From Plasmopara viticola (lineage: Eukaryota > Oomycota > Peronosporomycetes > Peronosporales > Peronosporaceae), in the NCBI GenBank assembly GCA_001695595.3, contig MBPM02000001.1, forward strand, positions 992,001 through 1,056,000: a stretch of 64,000 nucleotides of DNA, written 5' to 3'. A program made the position numbers and the translations under genes. Under the pieces are notes generated by a model that ran no database searches, was not told the origin of the DNA, and saw only the letters and a program-made list of their open reading frames with translations. Below, in pieces: positions 48,104 through 58,859 of this stretch (position 1 is the stretch's first letter; the number at the start of each line of letters is the position of its first letter).

Positions 48104-48336
48104 TAAGACACTAACAAATTCTACCAAGCTCCTAGTTCGTGTTGTACACACCATTATTGTAAGAAGGTCAAAGACCAATATGTACATGCTAAGCATCAGC
48201 TGCCCTTCTAAGTTCCACATGCTCGAGCTTCACCTATTCATTTCGTGTTAAATATTAAGAGCACCATATACCACTGAAACGCACATCTCTCCCATGTCGA
48301 GCGTAGTACCTCTCATCCTACTCTACGATTATAGAA

Positions 48337-50475
48337 ATGGTGCACAGAGTCGCCAAGACTGTAGTCCACTCACACACGCCGTACGACAGCACAAATTTGG
48401 ACTATGAGTACCGAGCAGCTACACTAACTGATTCTTCCACTTGTCGATGTCGTGACATTTCACTGCAATGTGCTCTCGACAAGCTTTGGTTTGACGATAA
48501 ACATGCGGCAGATATGAAGGAAATTAGCTTTGCCCTCCTGTCTTTCTGCATTTTCGTCGCAGCGATGTTTTTGCACATTCCGACCACCAACATGTACTTC
48601 CAGAACAACGCCCTTTCTTCCGGATCAGGTGGATCGTCGAATGAATTTTCGGGCAGGTTCGTGGACATTGAGACCATCCCCGACATTTTCGACTGGCTTA
48701 ATAACTCGCTCGTTCCGCAAGTTTTCGTTACTGACGACTACAATGGCCAAGGTCTTCCCAAAGATGATTGGGGGCGCATTGGGGGATTCAATAAAGTTCT
48801 GGGAGGAGTGAGCTTCCAGGTGACGCGCATGGAGTCTGAAGCTTGCAATATGCACGGGTTTCTGAACCCCCTCTATCTGAATTGCTATGACGAATCCAAA
48901 TTCACAACCGACAATGTTCTCATCCCCTTCGATACCAAAGTAGCCGATGCAAACGCAATCTTGACGAAAAAGAGGACAAGCGGAGATTGGCTAAATTTTG
49001 CCACACGACACTTTGAAATTACAATCATTACCGTGAATGGTGAGCTGCCGGGGTACACAGTTTCGAAACTTGAGCTTGTCTTCAACCCTGGCGGATACAT
49101 TGAACCTCGCACTTCCATAACGTCGACACTACTGGATCAATTTCCCGATGCTACCATCATCACACTTGACATCTTCGTTCTTCTATGGTTCTTCCCGTGG
49201 GTGTTGATATCAGCACTGGGTTCGGTGGGAATACGGCACTTGAAGCTGTTTCAGGGTTCGTCAAGTCAACATTTGAACGAGCTCAATGGTCACGCTGGAG
49301 TAGTCATTCGATTTTGGGTATTTCCAGATGGATGGTTTGCTATTGACGCACTAAGAAGGCCGATTGTGTATGCTTACTACATTACTGTTCTCATCGCCCA
49401 CTATGCGATGACCAGCATGAGTTTTCGCACTAATTTATTAACCTTACGTCGCACTGGTCTCGGCAAAGATGACGTGAAATCGACGCTATCAAAAGTTACC
49501 CATTCATTTGAGCATATTGTTAAGCTTACGGTCCTGATTCGTCTTCTCGCCACGGCAGCGGTCTTTGTGCTGGGACTGTGTGTGCTCAACACTTTTCGGA
49601 ATCATATTGGATTGAGCATTCTTACCCGCACGATTGCCAGTGCAGTACGGTCCTTTCGAACGTTTTCTGTCATTTTTGCGGTGACCTTTGTCGCCTTTGC
49701 TTCGACTGGAGCAGTTTTGTTTGGTACCATCACGCAAGAGTTTTCCTCTTTTTTCTATTCGATCAAATCGTGCGTCAATATGCTTTTCAGTAACTTTAAT
49801 ATCAAGGTCATCGATTCAATCGACTATTCAATGGCGTTTTACTGGAGCTACATGTGCGTGATGACTTTTGTGGTTTTAAACATTGCGTTGGCGATCGTGG
49901 TCGACGCATACAAACAAGAACGCCGGAAAAAGTACAAAAACAAGTGCTGGGTGTTTCGACGAGTCCTCATTCATGTCATTCGACAGTGGTTGGCCCCAAT
50001 CACTTTTGTAATGGCCACGCTCTTTTGCTGTGCGCCGAGTCGACGATATTCTGTCGTTTTTTGGGGACGGCTTCGAGCAAGTGTGTTACAAGAAGCACTT
50101 GTCGATCGACTCGGCGTGATGCCATTAGAGTGGTCGCCGCAGACGAAGCTCACTCCAACTCTGCTCAAGACACTGTTCCCTGATGCCACCATCAAAGAGT
50201 GTGAAGCAACGATTCAGCATCTCATGACCCCACATACCAACCAAATTTGTTGTCCCACCTCGCAGGAGCCACGACCAACTCTATATTCAAGTGAATGCGC
50301 GACAAACAGTCTACTGGAGTCACCGGCAGATGACACGCGGGCCTCTTTGCTCAACAGCGACACAGCAATTCAGGATCTATCTTCTCGTATCTTTTCGCTT
50401 GAGCAAAAGCTAGACTTTTTGATTGACAAGCTCGCAAGCACATCGTCGGTCAAGTCTGATAGAAATGTATCCTAG
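48337..50475 (+). CDS. Polycystin/mucolipin-type TRP cation channel
   Basis: A 712-residue intronless membrane protein with the polycystin layout. A cytosolic N terminus leads to a first transmembrane helix at about 62-80. A large extracytosolic domain spans about 81-270, with paired cysteines at 170 and 183. A cluster of five further helices lies at about 272-297, 340-358, 396-417, 440-465 and 503-524. The pore region follows TGAVLFGTITQEFSSFF and contains the selectivity stretch SCVNMLFSNFN before the last helix. The C-terminal tail is basic, then soluble, and ends in a coiled coil (about 685-706; LSSRIFSLEQKLDFLIDKL). Such channels conduct calcium or mixed cations in cilia, endolysosomes or plasma membrane. 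It is divergent from the zinc-finger gene (233 bases). Confidence 0.88.
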   Translation: MVHRVAKTVVHSHTPYDSTNLDYEYRAATLTDSSTCRCRDISLQCALDKLWFDDKHAADMKEISFALLSFCIFVAAMFLHIPTTNMYFQNNALSSGSGGSSNEFSGRFVDIETIPDIFDWLNNSLVPQVFVTDDYNGQGLPKDDWGRIGGFNKVLGGVSFQVTRMESEACNMHGFLNPLYLNCYDESKFTTDNVLIPFDTKVADANAILTKKRTSGDWLNFATRHFEITIITVNGELPGYTVSKLELVFNPGGYIEPRTSITSTLLDQFPDATIITLDIFVLLWFFPWVLISALGSVGIRHLKLFQGSSSQHLNELNGHAGVVIRFWVFPDGWFAIDALRRPIVYAYYITVLIAHYAMTSMSFRTNLLTLRRTGLGKDDVKSTLSKVTHSFEHIVKLTVLIRLLATAAVFVLGLCVLNTFRNHIGLSILTRTIASAVRSFRTFSVIFAVTFVAFASTGAVLFGTITQEFSSFFYSIKSCVNMLFSNFNIKVIDSIDYSMAFYWSYMCVMTFVVLNIALAIVVDAYKQERRKKYKNKCWVFRRVLIHVIRQWLAPITFVMATLFCCAPSRRYSVVFWGRLRASVLQEALVDRLGVMPLEWSPQTKLTPTLLKTLFPDATIKECEATIQHLMTPHTNQICCPTSQEPRPTLYSSECATNSLLESPADDTRASLLNSDTAIQDLSSRIFSLEQKLDFLIDKLASTSSVKSDRNVS

Positions 50476-50710
50476 ACACCAATACTGGTTTTTTTGCACC
50501 ACAAGAAAGAAAAAATTATCTGGTGATTTTTACATTCACTCTTTGGAATTTAAAAGTACCTTGAATGTTTTTTATGCAAAAAGAGCGGACGGAGCGCACA
50601 TAAACGACACACTCGTCCGCTCGCGTACGCTGAGAGGCTTTATGTTATTAATATCTAAACACAGTGGATAAATTAAAAAAACTGCAATCATTAGCGAGTG
50701 AACTGACACG

Positions 50711-51750
50711 ATGGACGCTACAAGAAGCGGGACTGACCTCAGCGTCGAAGAGCAAGTTCAACTGCGGCGAATTTTTCGGCTACTAGCATTCGAGACTCCT
50801 TTACGAAGACTAGAGCTCAAGCTCGAGGCAAGGATGAGTGCAAAGGGAATGAAGACAAACTGATATTTTACTGAATCGTATTTTGTGCAGAAAATGGCAG
50901 AAAAGGTGTTATCTTTGTAAAGCCTATGAGTATGCTCCGTTTCTAAAGCGATGCATATGTTGACAGCCACAAGAACAAGGATTACGAAAACGACACTTGC
51001 CATTGGAGAACAATGCGAAGCGAGATCGGTATATGAAGGAGAAGCTTAAATATCTTGCTACACTGCAAGACGAAGTCAATCTTGGTCGTGAACTTGTCAG
51101 TGCAAAGTACCAAATCACCACAAAGGCTCTGGTCATTATCTATAAGCAGCTCGGCTACCCAGTCTCTGGACAAGAAAAGGGTCGTCTGGTGGAAGTGATT
51201 TGGCAGGTCAATGACAATCTCGACGGTGCAATTTGCTTCGACGAGTTTGTCAATAGCTACGTGAGGTCCCGCAACGATCGTTCAGGGCTCGAACCCTCCG
51301 AGCTGTTTTTTCTAACGTGCTTTCTGATGTTTGACAAGGAATACTGCGGCAGGGTATGTCTGCTATAATCTACCAACTAGATAGCTCTACTCATGCTGCG
51401 TTTGCACCAGATTTCTCTAGATGACGCAATGGGAATATTGTAAGTCGGTCTCGTTTGATCAAGCAACGTATGCATGTTTTTATCTGCTATGACGCATATT
51501 TGACTGTCGCAGATACTTAAAGTACGGTGAGAGTGTTGAGCGCGAGATGGAGATCCACTTTGGCAAGCTCGTGACCAAAGGTGCCCACTCTGTCGCGTTT
51601 GTCGAGGTGCGATGAGAGTGGTTTAGTATCGTGTCACAAATTCTTACTTACAAATTTCAGTTTCACGAGGCCACTATGAAACGTCTTGGCGAGCTTATCG
51701 ACCAGCATGCTCCCTTTGCTAGACCCGACAAGTTCTGCAAAAAGCTTTAG
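50711..51750 (+). CDS. EF-hand-like protein with a 15-base micro-exon
   Basis: Six exons: 50711-50827, 50891-50905, 50967-51353, 51411-51439, 51513-51606 and 51661-51750. They total 732 bases, giving 243 residues and closing in frame. The first intron would use a GC donor (GCAAGG) with a normal AG, and the second exon encodes only KMAEK. All other introns are 54-73 bases and GT-AG. A coiled, charged N terminus (to about 90) is followed by two EF-hand-like units. The first is near QVNDNLDGAICFDEFV, with several acidic loop positions, and the second, near MFDKEYCGRISLDDAM, is degenerate. A small calcium sensor or structural protein is plausible, possibly flagellar or associated with the adjacent channel gene, but that is inference. 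Confidence 0.78.
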
Positions 51751-51877
51751 CAATATTCTACGCACTTTGCATCGTAGTGCTAATTCGGATAGAAAAAAAA
51801 CTCACAACGCCTTACTTACAGTCAACTCGAACCTTTGTTAAGCTAAGACTTAATGTCTATCTATCTATTTACCGGCT

Positions 51878-52438
51878 TTATCCACAAACTTCGCCCTTAG
51901 CCGAACCAAAGCTTTGAGTCCAATAGTGCTTGTACTTGCTGCTACTCGTATAGGCATAAGCGCAGCCAAACACTTTGAATCTGGGATTGAGAATGTTGGC
52001 TCTGTGTCCACTGGACTTCATCCACGATGAAATGACACTGCTCACCGTTGCTTGGCCAGCTGCGACGTTCTCCCCAATGTCAGTCCAACGGTATTCCGCT
52101 GCTTGAGCTCGACTTTTCACAGTCGAGCCGTCTGAGCCAGTGTGGCTTACGAAGCGATGCCTCGCCATGTCCGTCGAGTGGACTTGAGCAGCCTCTTGTA
52201 GTTTCATGTTCATGCAAAGCTTTGCGAGCCCACGATCTGTGCGTGCTTTGTTCACAGCATTGAGCATTGTAATGTGGTAGTCGGTCTCAGCTTTTTGAAG
52301 ATACCGTCTTGTAACGTTTGTGAACGAGTTATCCTTGGCAACAGCTTCATCGGCAGCAAACGCGCTTGAAGCCCACAAAGCCGTAATCATGACAGCAACG
52401 TACAAGACCGTGCCACGATATAGTAGCAGATGCACCAT
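51878..52438 (-). CDS. Secreted CAP-domain (SCP/PR-1-like) protein, paralogue
   Basis: A 186-residue secreted protein from the ATG at 52438; seven upstream in-frame codons lack an ATG. The signal peptide spans about residues 1-27 (MVHLLLYRGTVLYVAVMITA onward to FAA). The CAP domain follows with MLNAVNKARTDRGLAKLCMN, the histidine in VHSTDMA, GENVAAGQ, WMKSSGHRANIL and YKHYWTQSFG. Cysteines in LCMN, FGCA and the terminal VCG match those of the paralogue at 43067-43705, with which it shares motif order and spacing but not the N-terminal variable region. Intronless, and convergent with the EF-hand-like gene (127 bases apart). Confidence 0.93.
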   Translation of the reverse strand: MVHLLLYRGTVLYVAVMITALWASSAFAADEAVAKDNSFTNVTRRYLQKAETDYHITMLNAVNKARTDRGLAKLCMNMKLQEAAQVHSTDMARHRFVSHTGSDGSTVKSRAQAAEYRWTDIGENVAAGQATVSSVISSWMKSSGHRANILNPRFKVFGCAYAYTSSSKYKHYWTQSFGSAKGEVCG

Positions 52439-52479
52439 TTTAGCGTAAAAATTGGACAAGAATGGTCACTTTAACCGAG

Positions 52480-52493
52480 AAAATTGTAGAGTG
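52480..52493 (-). promoter_or_regulatory. Oomycete initiator element of the second CAP gene
   Basis: On the minus strand CACTCTACAATTTT matches all 13 positions of the oomycete initiator consensus CAYTYYNCAWTTT, 42-55 bases before the ATG at 52438. It predicts a leader of roughly 45-50 bases. Confidence 0.6.
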
Positions 52494-52870
52494 TTTCGAG
52501 AATCCGTTCTTCGACGAGAGCATGCCGAATTTCTCGCACTTTTAAGCACGTAACAGTGTTGCCAGAGGGGTTGTTCCCTTGCACTGTCAGTCGCCGACGT
52601 CAGTGTCAGTCCGACCATTGAAACACAAGAAAGGTACAGGTAACGGATATCATATCCAACTCATGCAAGGGACTGGAGCTTGTGGCCGGTTTGCAGTCTG
52701 ATCGTTGAAAGGGCACATGAACTTAAAAACTGCTAGGCGGAGGAGACGTATTTCGACGACCTTGATAATGTCAAAACGCACGATTCGAGTACCTCAATTC
52801 AAACCTAGTATGGAATTTATTGAGAAATGCCTCATTTGTAGCACGATTCATTCTATTCTAGAGACTAAAT

Positions 52871-54211
52871 CTACTCGTCCATGTCTTGAATCTTTGGCTC
52901 CTACAAATACAGTGAAACTTTATTAAGATGCGTAAAGAGATCGTGAAGGGTGGACAGCGTTATCACCTGTGGCTCCAAGTCATCGCCATAATTAATCGCG
53001 TGATCCACGTGCATGAGCACGGTCTCTATGCTCTCCTCGCGATTAATATTCATTGGAACAAAGGCAACCATACTAAAGTCGTTCACCTGGATACAAGACC
53101 CCCACAATTGCGTCAGCTAAAGACACAAGGGATTTCAAAAGGCCTCTAACTGTCGTACCACGTTGCAAATCGCCGCGCTCAAAGGACGCCACTTGGGATC
53201 AGTTGCGTTCGCAAGGTTTTCAAGAAGGTGACCCTCTGACGGGTCCAAATATCTGTAGAAGATTCAATTTCGTCCATGAAACCACCGCTAAGAGCACAGA
53301 ATCAGATGAACGTACTTTGACATCTCCTTCTCGTCTACCAAGTCGCACTTTGTAATCACATTAATGTGAGGCAGCTCAAGCTGAACCATGGCTGACAAAG
53401 AGCAGAGTACACCCGAAATAAACTTGGTCGGGTCAGCAATAAATAAAGAGTCGATCTGCATTCGCAAGCACCTCAAAAGGTCAAAAACCACGACAAATAC
53501 GATTCAAACTTGAGTCGCAGTGAGCGCACCAAATAAACGCCGCAAATGTTGAATCCCCAATCTTTTAAAGAGTCACAAAACTGTTTCATCACTGGAAGGT
53601 GCGTGTAAAGTTCAATTTGGCCTACGCAAGGGTTCAGTATCTTCACATTGGTATGGAAGAATTATTACCAACCTGGACAATCGAAGATAAAGTAATCATC
53701 GTCGCTGTACTCCCCCAGCAAGTCTTGCAGCCAGTCGAGATTTTGAACAAGATATCTATTAGTGACCATGCATTGGTCAGCATGCACTTGACATCGATTG
53801 GATACACGTTTTGATAGTTACTCCATGCAGTAAATGAGTCCTCCATTCGGTCCATAGCCTAACTCCTCCATCACGTCTTCCACACTGATCAGATCCCGAA
53901 TATCTAAAGCAGACGATATAAAGTGGCGTTTTCGCTTGGACTAGCTCGAGTAGAAACGAAAACTTTGACTTACCGAACGCCACGGGGTAGTCAAAGTGGT
54001 CGGCGGCTGGATCCAAGTTGACCACGTACGTCATGCGTCCAGAAGCAGCGCAGAACTCGTGCATATTGTTGCAATACGTGGACTACCATGGCGATTGGAG
54101 CAAAGAAAAAGACATTGTGAGTTAAAAGGAGCCCTCAAGTTGCTGAAATGAGAGCTGTTACAATACTTTGCCAGTGCCTGCAGGGCCCATGACCATCTGA
54201 CAACAGCGCAT
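52871..54211 (-). CDS. GPN3: GPN-loop GTPase 3
   Basis: GPN-loop GTPase needed for assembly and nuclear import of RNA polymerase II. Nine exons on the minus strand: 54167-54211, 53974-54082, 53822-53903, 53673-53755, 53530-53621, 53316-53455, 53159-53252, 52967-53086 and 52871-52900. They total 795 bases and give 264 residues in frame. Visible motifs are the P-loop [12 protein letters not shown] split by intron 1, [11 protein letters not shown], the GPN signature in [27 protein letters not shown] (G3), [11 protein letters not shown] (G4), and a C terminus [14 protein letters not shown] typical of GPN3. All introns are short with GT-AG ends. The length is slightly below that of animal GPN3 (about 284). 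Alternative start codons further upstream were not found. Confidence 0.9.
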
Positions 54212-56759
54212 GGCGAAGACGAAGACCAAGCAAAACCTTTTCGTTCACCGTAGTTTTGGTCTTTTACTAAAAGGTCTTAAAATGCATTTTTGACCCATTC
54301 AATGGAAAATGGGTGGTTTTAAACCCCAAAATTGAGTAGTCGTAAAAAGTCATCGGATTGTGGTCAAGGGCACGAATTTTTGTGGTTGACAAAAGCAATG
54401 GACAGCGTAAGAGTACTTCCGTCTCTCACTTATCTCGTTAAGGTGGGGGGTGTAACGATGAATGAGTACATTTACAAAACGTAGGAAAGCACACAAACTC
54501 AGGCAGGCTCACACATACAAATTTCGAAAAATGGTCAATTTCTGAATGCATATGACCCTTGCTGACTCGGGTGCAGACCCAATAAATCTGAAGTAGCCTA
54601 GCAAAGCACTAATCACTGCTCCGGCTGCGATAAGGAATAGCCACCTATTCCATAGGGAGCTGACGGATTGAACCTTCGTCTCCCCAAGAGCGTTAAAAGG
54701 TCTTCAACAGAAGGGCTTTCTTGCAGCCCAAAAAGGCTGGCCACCAATAGATGTGAGCAGCCTAAGCAATTCCCCGTGAGAATTGTGAAACTTTTTTCCT
54801 AAAAGCTTGGCTTCCTTCAAGAGAGTAATAAACAGTGGTGGACTGCTGGCTCCTTTACGCAAGCCTACAAAAACATTATGTTCTTTGAGTCGCCGTAAAC
54901 TCTGGCACATCGAGTAAATTGTACGCCGTCAAACGATTGCGGCTAATTAATTTAAGTTGCGTCAAAAAGCAAGCAGCGGTTACGAGTTTGACTGACTTTG
55001 ATTTTAATCTAGGTGTCTCGAGGGTCAAAATAGACTTGGCTTAAAAAAATTGTGGAATACGATCATTTCCATTACTGTAGCTGCCTAATACCGCGCAACA
55101 AGTCGTGCTTCCACCGTTGCTGTGCGTGTGTCTATGAATATGGAAGGCATCAAAGGTACTGTATCTCGTAATGATGTCGTTAAAAGTACTTAAAGCAAAT
55201 AGCTTAGTTATGCTAGCGCACTTGTGGAGAGACAAAAAGTAGCTTTCAATGGTAGGTAACAAAATTTACAGGAGGATAGGAGTAAGCCACAATCTGTGGG
55301 TGAATAAATAATACACAAGCGGGTAGCATAAGCTTGGCAGATAAAGTGGATATCAAAAGCCTACAGGTGGGTTCGTAATTGACAAAATGAAAGAGAAATA
55401 TAGACACTATAGCTGATACAATAAAGCGCTCCGATTAGAGATTCTGCCAGAGGTATCAGACTTGCGAACTACAAACACATGGCTTAATTAGAAAGAAAAA
55501 TCTCAGAGGTGGTGTGCTTGACGATGGAGGATCCTTTCGAAGATCCAGCACATCATTCCTTTAAGACGATGAGCTCATGAGCAGCAACGTCAGCAGCATG
55601 AGTTAGGTCTAGGCGCCCTTTCTTAGAGCTGGTCTTGAAGATCCCATATATTCCAAATTAAAGGAAAAGTCAAACGTGGTGTATACATATACCTTGCTGC
55701 CCCCATCAAAACTTTCACCCGATAGAAGAGTGAGGCACGACTCTTCTATCGGGGGAAGTTCTTCGCTTACAAGCAAGTGATAGTATTCAAAGTCTCCGCA
55801 CTCGTCACCGACTTTCTGTGTCTGAAAACAACAACAAATAAATACAGGTTCATGCTTACAACAAGCTACCCAGTGCAACGGTTCCAGCACAACAGTTTAT
55901 TTTAAGGAAGGACCTAGAACATATTTGGGCGAGCGTTGTATTGTGGGCGAAATTAAGCTATTGAATTATAATAAGGGCGTCATATATGCAGTAAGTAAGC
56001 CTAGTGACATGTCACAGGAGTGACTAGTAATGCCAAAAGGCTGTTAAGGGCCGCGATGACGTATTGCCAATTGAACCACACAATTCTGTAAGACAAGACG
56101 CCCCACCAAGCATATTTTGGTGATGTACTTGCTTTAACTACTTAAGGATTAGTGGGAAGTATTTTTCAAATGATAGGTCGTGATTAAGTTTTTAGTGGAT
56201 TAATTTTCTCAATTGGGTGTTTATTCGATGGATATCATACACGTTTTATTGACTATTACGGTAATTTAGCTCACACAGTTCCCTTTATTCTGTATTGCGC
56301 CAACGCGCTCTAATTGCTTTGGAGGCCCCTTTTGAATACGATTGGTAAGTTTTTGAGGGTCCGAGAATCACGCCAACATTAAAATGCGTCTTTTTTGCGG
56401 CAGATGGAAGTCATTTTCTCGGCTGCTTTGTAAACAGCGGTTGGAGCAGGCCCATACAAAGCGAAAGTCTTCCTAGTTTGACCTACACCACGATCTCTAA
56501 AGAATTTGAGAAAGTGATTTGACCTTGTTGATTGTACATTAAAGCCGTTTCGTATCTTTGTGGTGCTTTGGGTTATGTCATCGCTTGCAAGAAGTTGTAG
56601 CTCGCTTCACTTCAAGCAGCTTAGGTCTGCCGAGCAGAATTCATGTATAAATGACAGAAAGTTTCTCGCAACGAAGAACGCACCAATAAAAGTGTTTTTT
56701 TTTTGACACGGCGGTGTCGAAAAGGACTCACTGTATTTTGACTTAAGCTTCTTCAACCG
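54212..56759. other. Gene-poor stretch
   Basis: The first part carries the GPN3 promoter. Frames at 54704-54910 (minus) and 55609-55890 (minus) have no ATG support or motif. A strong inverted repeat lies at 55718-55753. No RNA gene could be confirmed. Confidence 0.45.
55718..55753. repeat. Perfect inverted repeat, 14-base arms
   Basis: CCCGATAGAAGAGT and its exact complement flank an eight-base spacer. This is the strongest hairpin I noticed in the window. It lies in DNA with no confirmed gene. Confidence 0.85.
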
Positions 56760-57062
56760 GTGGAAATCCGATTTCTGATGTGTACAGTAGACCGTCCTCA
56801 GACAGATGGTCAAATAGAAATGGTCTACAGTGTGTTCGTGAGCACACTGTGCAGTATGTGCACTGAGGCGTCACATTTATTGCCGACGAGACACCTATGT
56901 TTGGGTTTGCGCCCACAATGCGGCGGTTTACCCTTATATAAAAGACCTTATACACCTCAACTTCTACTGAAACCTGCAAACACGACCGCTTCATTTCAAT
57001 CTGTTTTCGTTGACATTGTATTTGATAGTATATTTTTTTCATCTTTCAAGTTTACCTCCTAA
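56760..57062 (+). mobile_element. Ty3/gypsy integrase remnant (C-terminal core)
   Basis: The frame contains DRPQTDGQIEMVYSVF followed by STLCSMCTEA. This resembles the gypsy integrase motif HPQTDGQTERVNRxLEDxLRSxC around the catalytic glutamate. The next stretch (about 56890-56935) is reminiscent of the following FALN-P region in another frame. It is short, frameshifted and dead. Confidence 0.4.
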
Positions 57063-58487
57063 ATTACAATTTTAAAGATGCTACAAAGTTATCATTGAGA
57101 AATCTTCTCTATTTAATAATGCGGAATATTGCAAAAGGTGATTTTTTTTACCGGAATGTAATTCAAATTTATAAAACACTTGTACAAAACTAGACATTCG
57201 GTAAACTACACTTAGTTGGGTTTTTTTTAACATGTGGTTATAAGGTCTGACATACCCGACTACAACACAATTGGCGCACCAAACAATTTGGTCGTTTCAA
57301 TCGGAAACAGCAATTTCCAATTGCGTCTTGGCTTAAACAATGACTTTCTTTTTTGCGTGGGAGCTTAAGACCAAACGTCGTAGTACCCTTTGCATCCGAA
57401 AGTAGAAATTTGCAATGAAATAAAACGCTTTGTGCCTTCACATTCAATCAAGTCGCTTACATTGCAAGTGGATTTTGCAATAACTTTTCACCCCTGTAAG
57501 CTTTCACTGGTGGCTTCGAAAGAAATAGCCATTTAAGCTGATACAGAGAGTAATTCGAAGTTTAAATTTGAGCTCACACGCAGAAAAGAAGGCCATTTCT
57601 TAGGCTGAGACGCAATTAAGAAATGTTGTTTGGAATCAAAACGACTAGATTGCTTGGCACGCGAATTGTGTTGTAGTTTTATTTTGGTACGTCAAACCAT
57701 ATGATTACATGTGAAAAATTGATACTTGAGGTCTTAGTTTACTGACGGTTTAGTTTTGTACAAACGTTTCTAACATTTTGTATCACAATTTGGTGAATTT
57801 TTCAAGTTAAGTCACCTAAGCAATATTCCCTCATTGGTTTTGCTCAAATTTGAATACATTTTGTTGAAAACTATCCCAGATATCTGATTATAGAATTGAT
57901 GATTGCCGGCCAATCAAAAAAATTGTGCTTCGTCAAAATGCAGTGCTTTTAAGGCCAAGTTCTACTTTTCTGTCACCAAACAGTGCTTTCTCACTGATGC
58001 TCGAAAAGCACGTCTTGTGTCACACAATACATTAGTACTTCTAGCTTGCGTGACACATTTTGGGATCGTGCGAACCCTTACACTCTCTTCCATACAGATT
58101 AAGAATCCATGTGTCCATATAAGTAAAGCTTTGTTTAAAATTATCGGACTATTAGATTTCACCATTGTGACTTGTGTCGTTTCTCACAAGTTGTCACAAC
58201 AAATTGTGGGCGCTGCAAAGCTTATTTTTCACCTCAAACCAACTGACTACCTCGTCGTCTGCACATTTGCATCGTAGGGGTATGATGTAGACAAAATTGT
58301 TAAGGCATGAGCCCACTTCACACGGCCAAGCACACTAACGTATGCAGCTACGCCGTTGGACAACAACTCGGTCGATTAAAGGGCACACTTACGCCACCGC
58401 AAGAGGAAAGCGGTAATCTTATCAAATGACTATACCCTCGTCGCCGATTGTCGTTCTGAAATTTATAGTCTACAACAGTATGCAATT
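57063..58487. other. Gene-poor stretch
   Basis: AT-rich sequence. A plus-strand frame at 57903-58277 (124 codons) and a minus frame at 57238-57447 show no motif and are not called. Confidence 0.4.
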
Positions 58488-58859
58488 ATGAGAACTACTT
58501 CTGCTGCATTCACTACGGTACCTAAGATGAGCTTTGCTCGTGAGACCGATGCCTTTGACCTTAGCGGCAAGAAATGTGATCTTGTCAAGGACGCTAAATC
58601 ATATGGTTAAAAGCATCTGCGGCATAAATACAATCGTGCCGACATGGATCCTCAGACTCTTATAAGCTTCCAGAGTGACAATGTCCCATTAACTTCACAA
58701 ATTTCTGGATTTGGCCCCGGTGATGCTTTCAGCGAGATAGCTCCCCATATTTTTACCGTCCTTCGCAAGGAAAGTAAAGGTGCACAATGTTCCAGCATCA
58801 CAAGGTGCACTGACGTCGCTCGCAAACGATGTCTGCCAGCTGCATATTATGAGCTGTAA
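58488..58859 (+). pseudogene. Possible pseudogene with one internal stop
   Basis: A single reading frame runs from the ATG at 58488 to the stop at 58857-58859, interrupted by one TAA near 58606. Its two halves have similar, protein-like composition (MSFARETDAFDLSGKKCDLV; then SFQSDNVPLTSQISGFGPGD). If the stop is a mutation, the ancestral product had about 123 residues. Family unknown, and chance cannot be excluded. Confidence 0.3.

Noticed and set aside
54660..54735. tRNA-like segment on the minus strand with GGTTCAATCC
   Set aside because: The T-arm has a mismatch, and the 5' bases do not pair with the 3' acceptor bases. No cloverleaf can be drawn.
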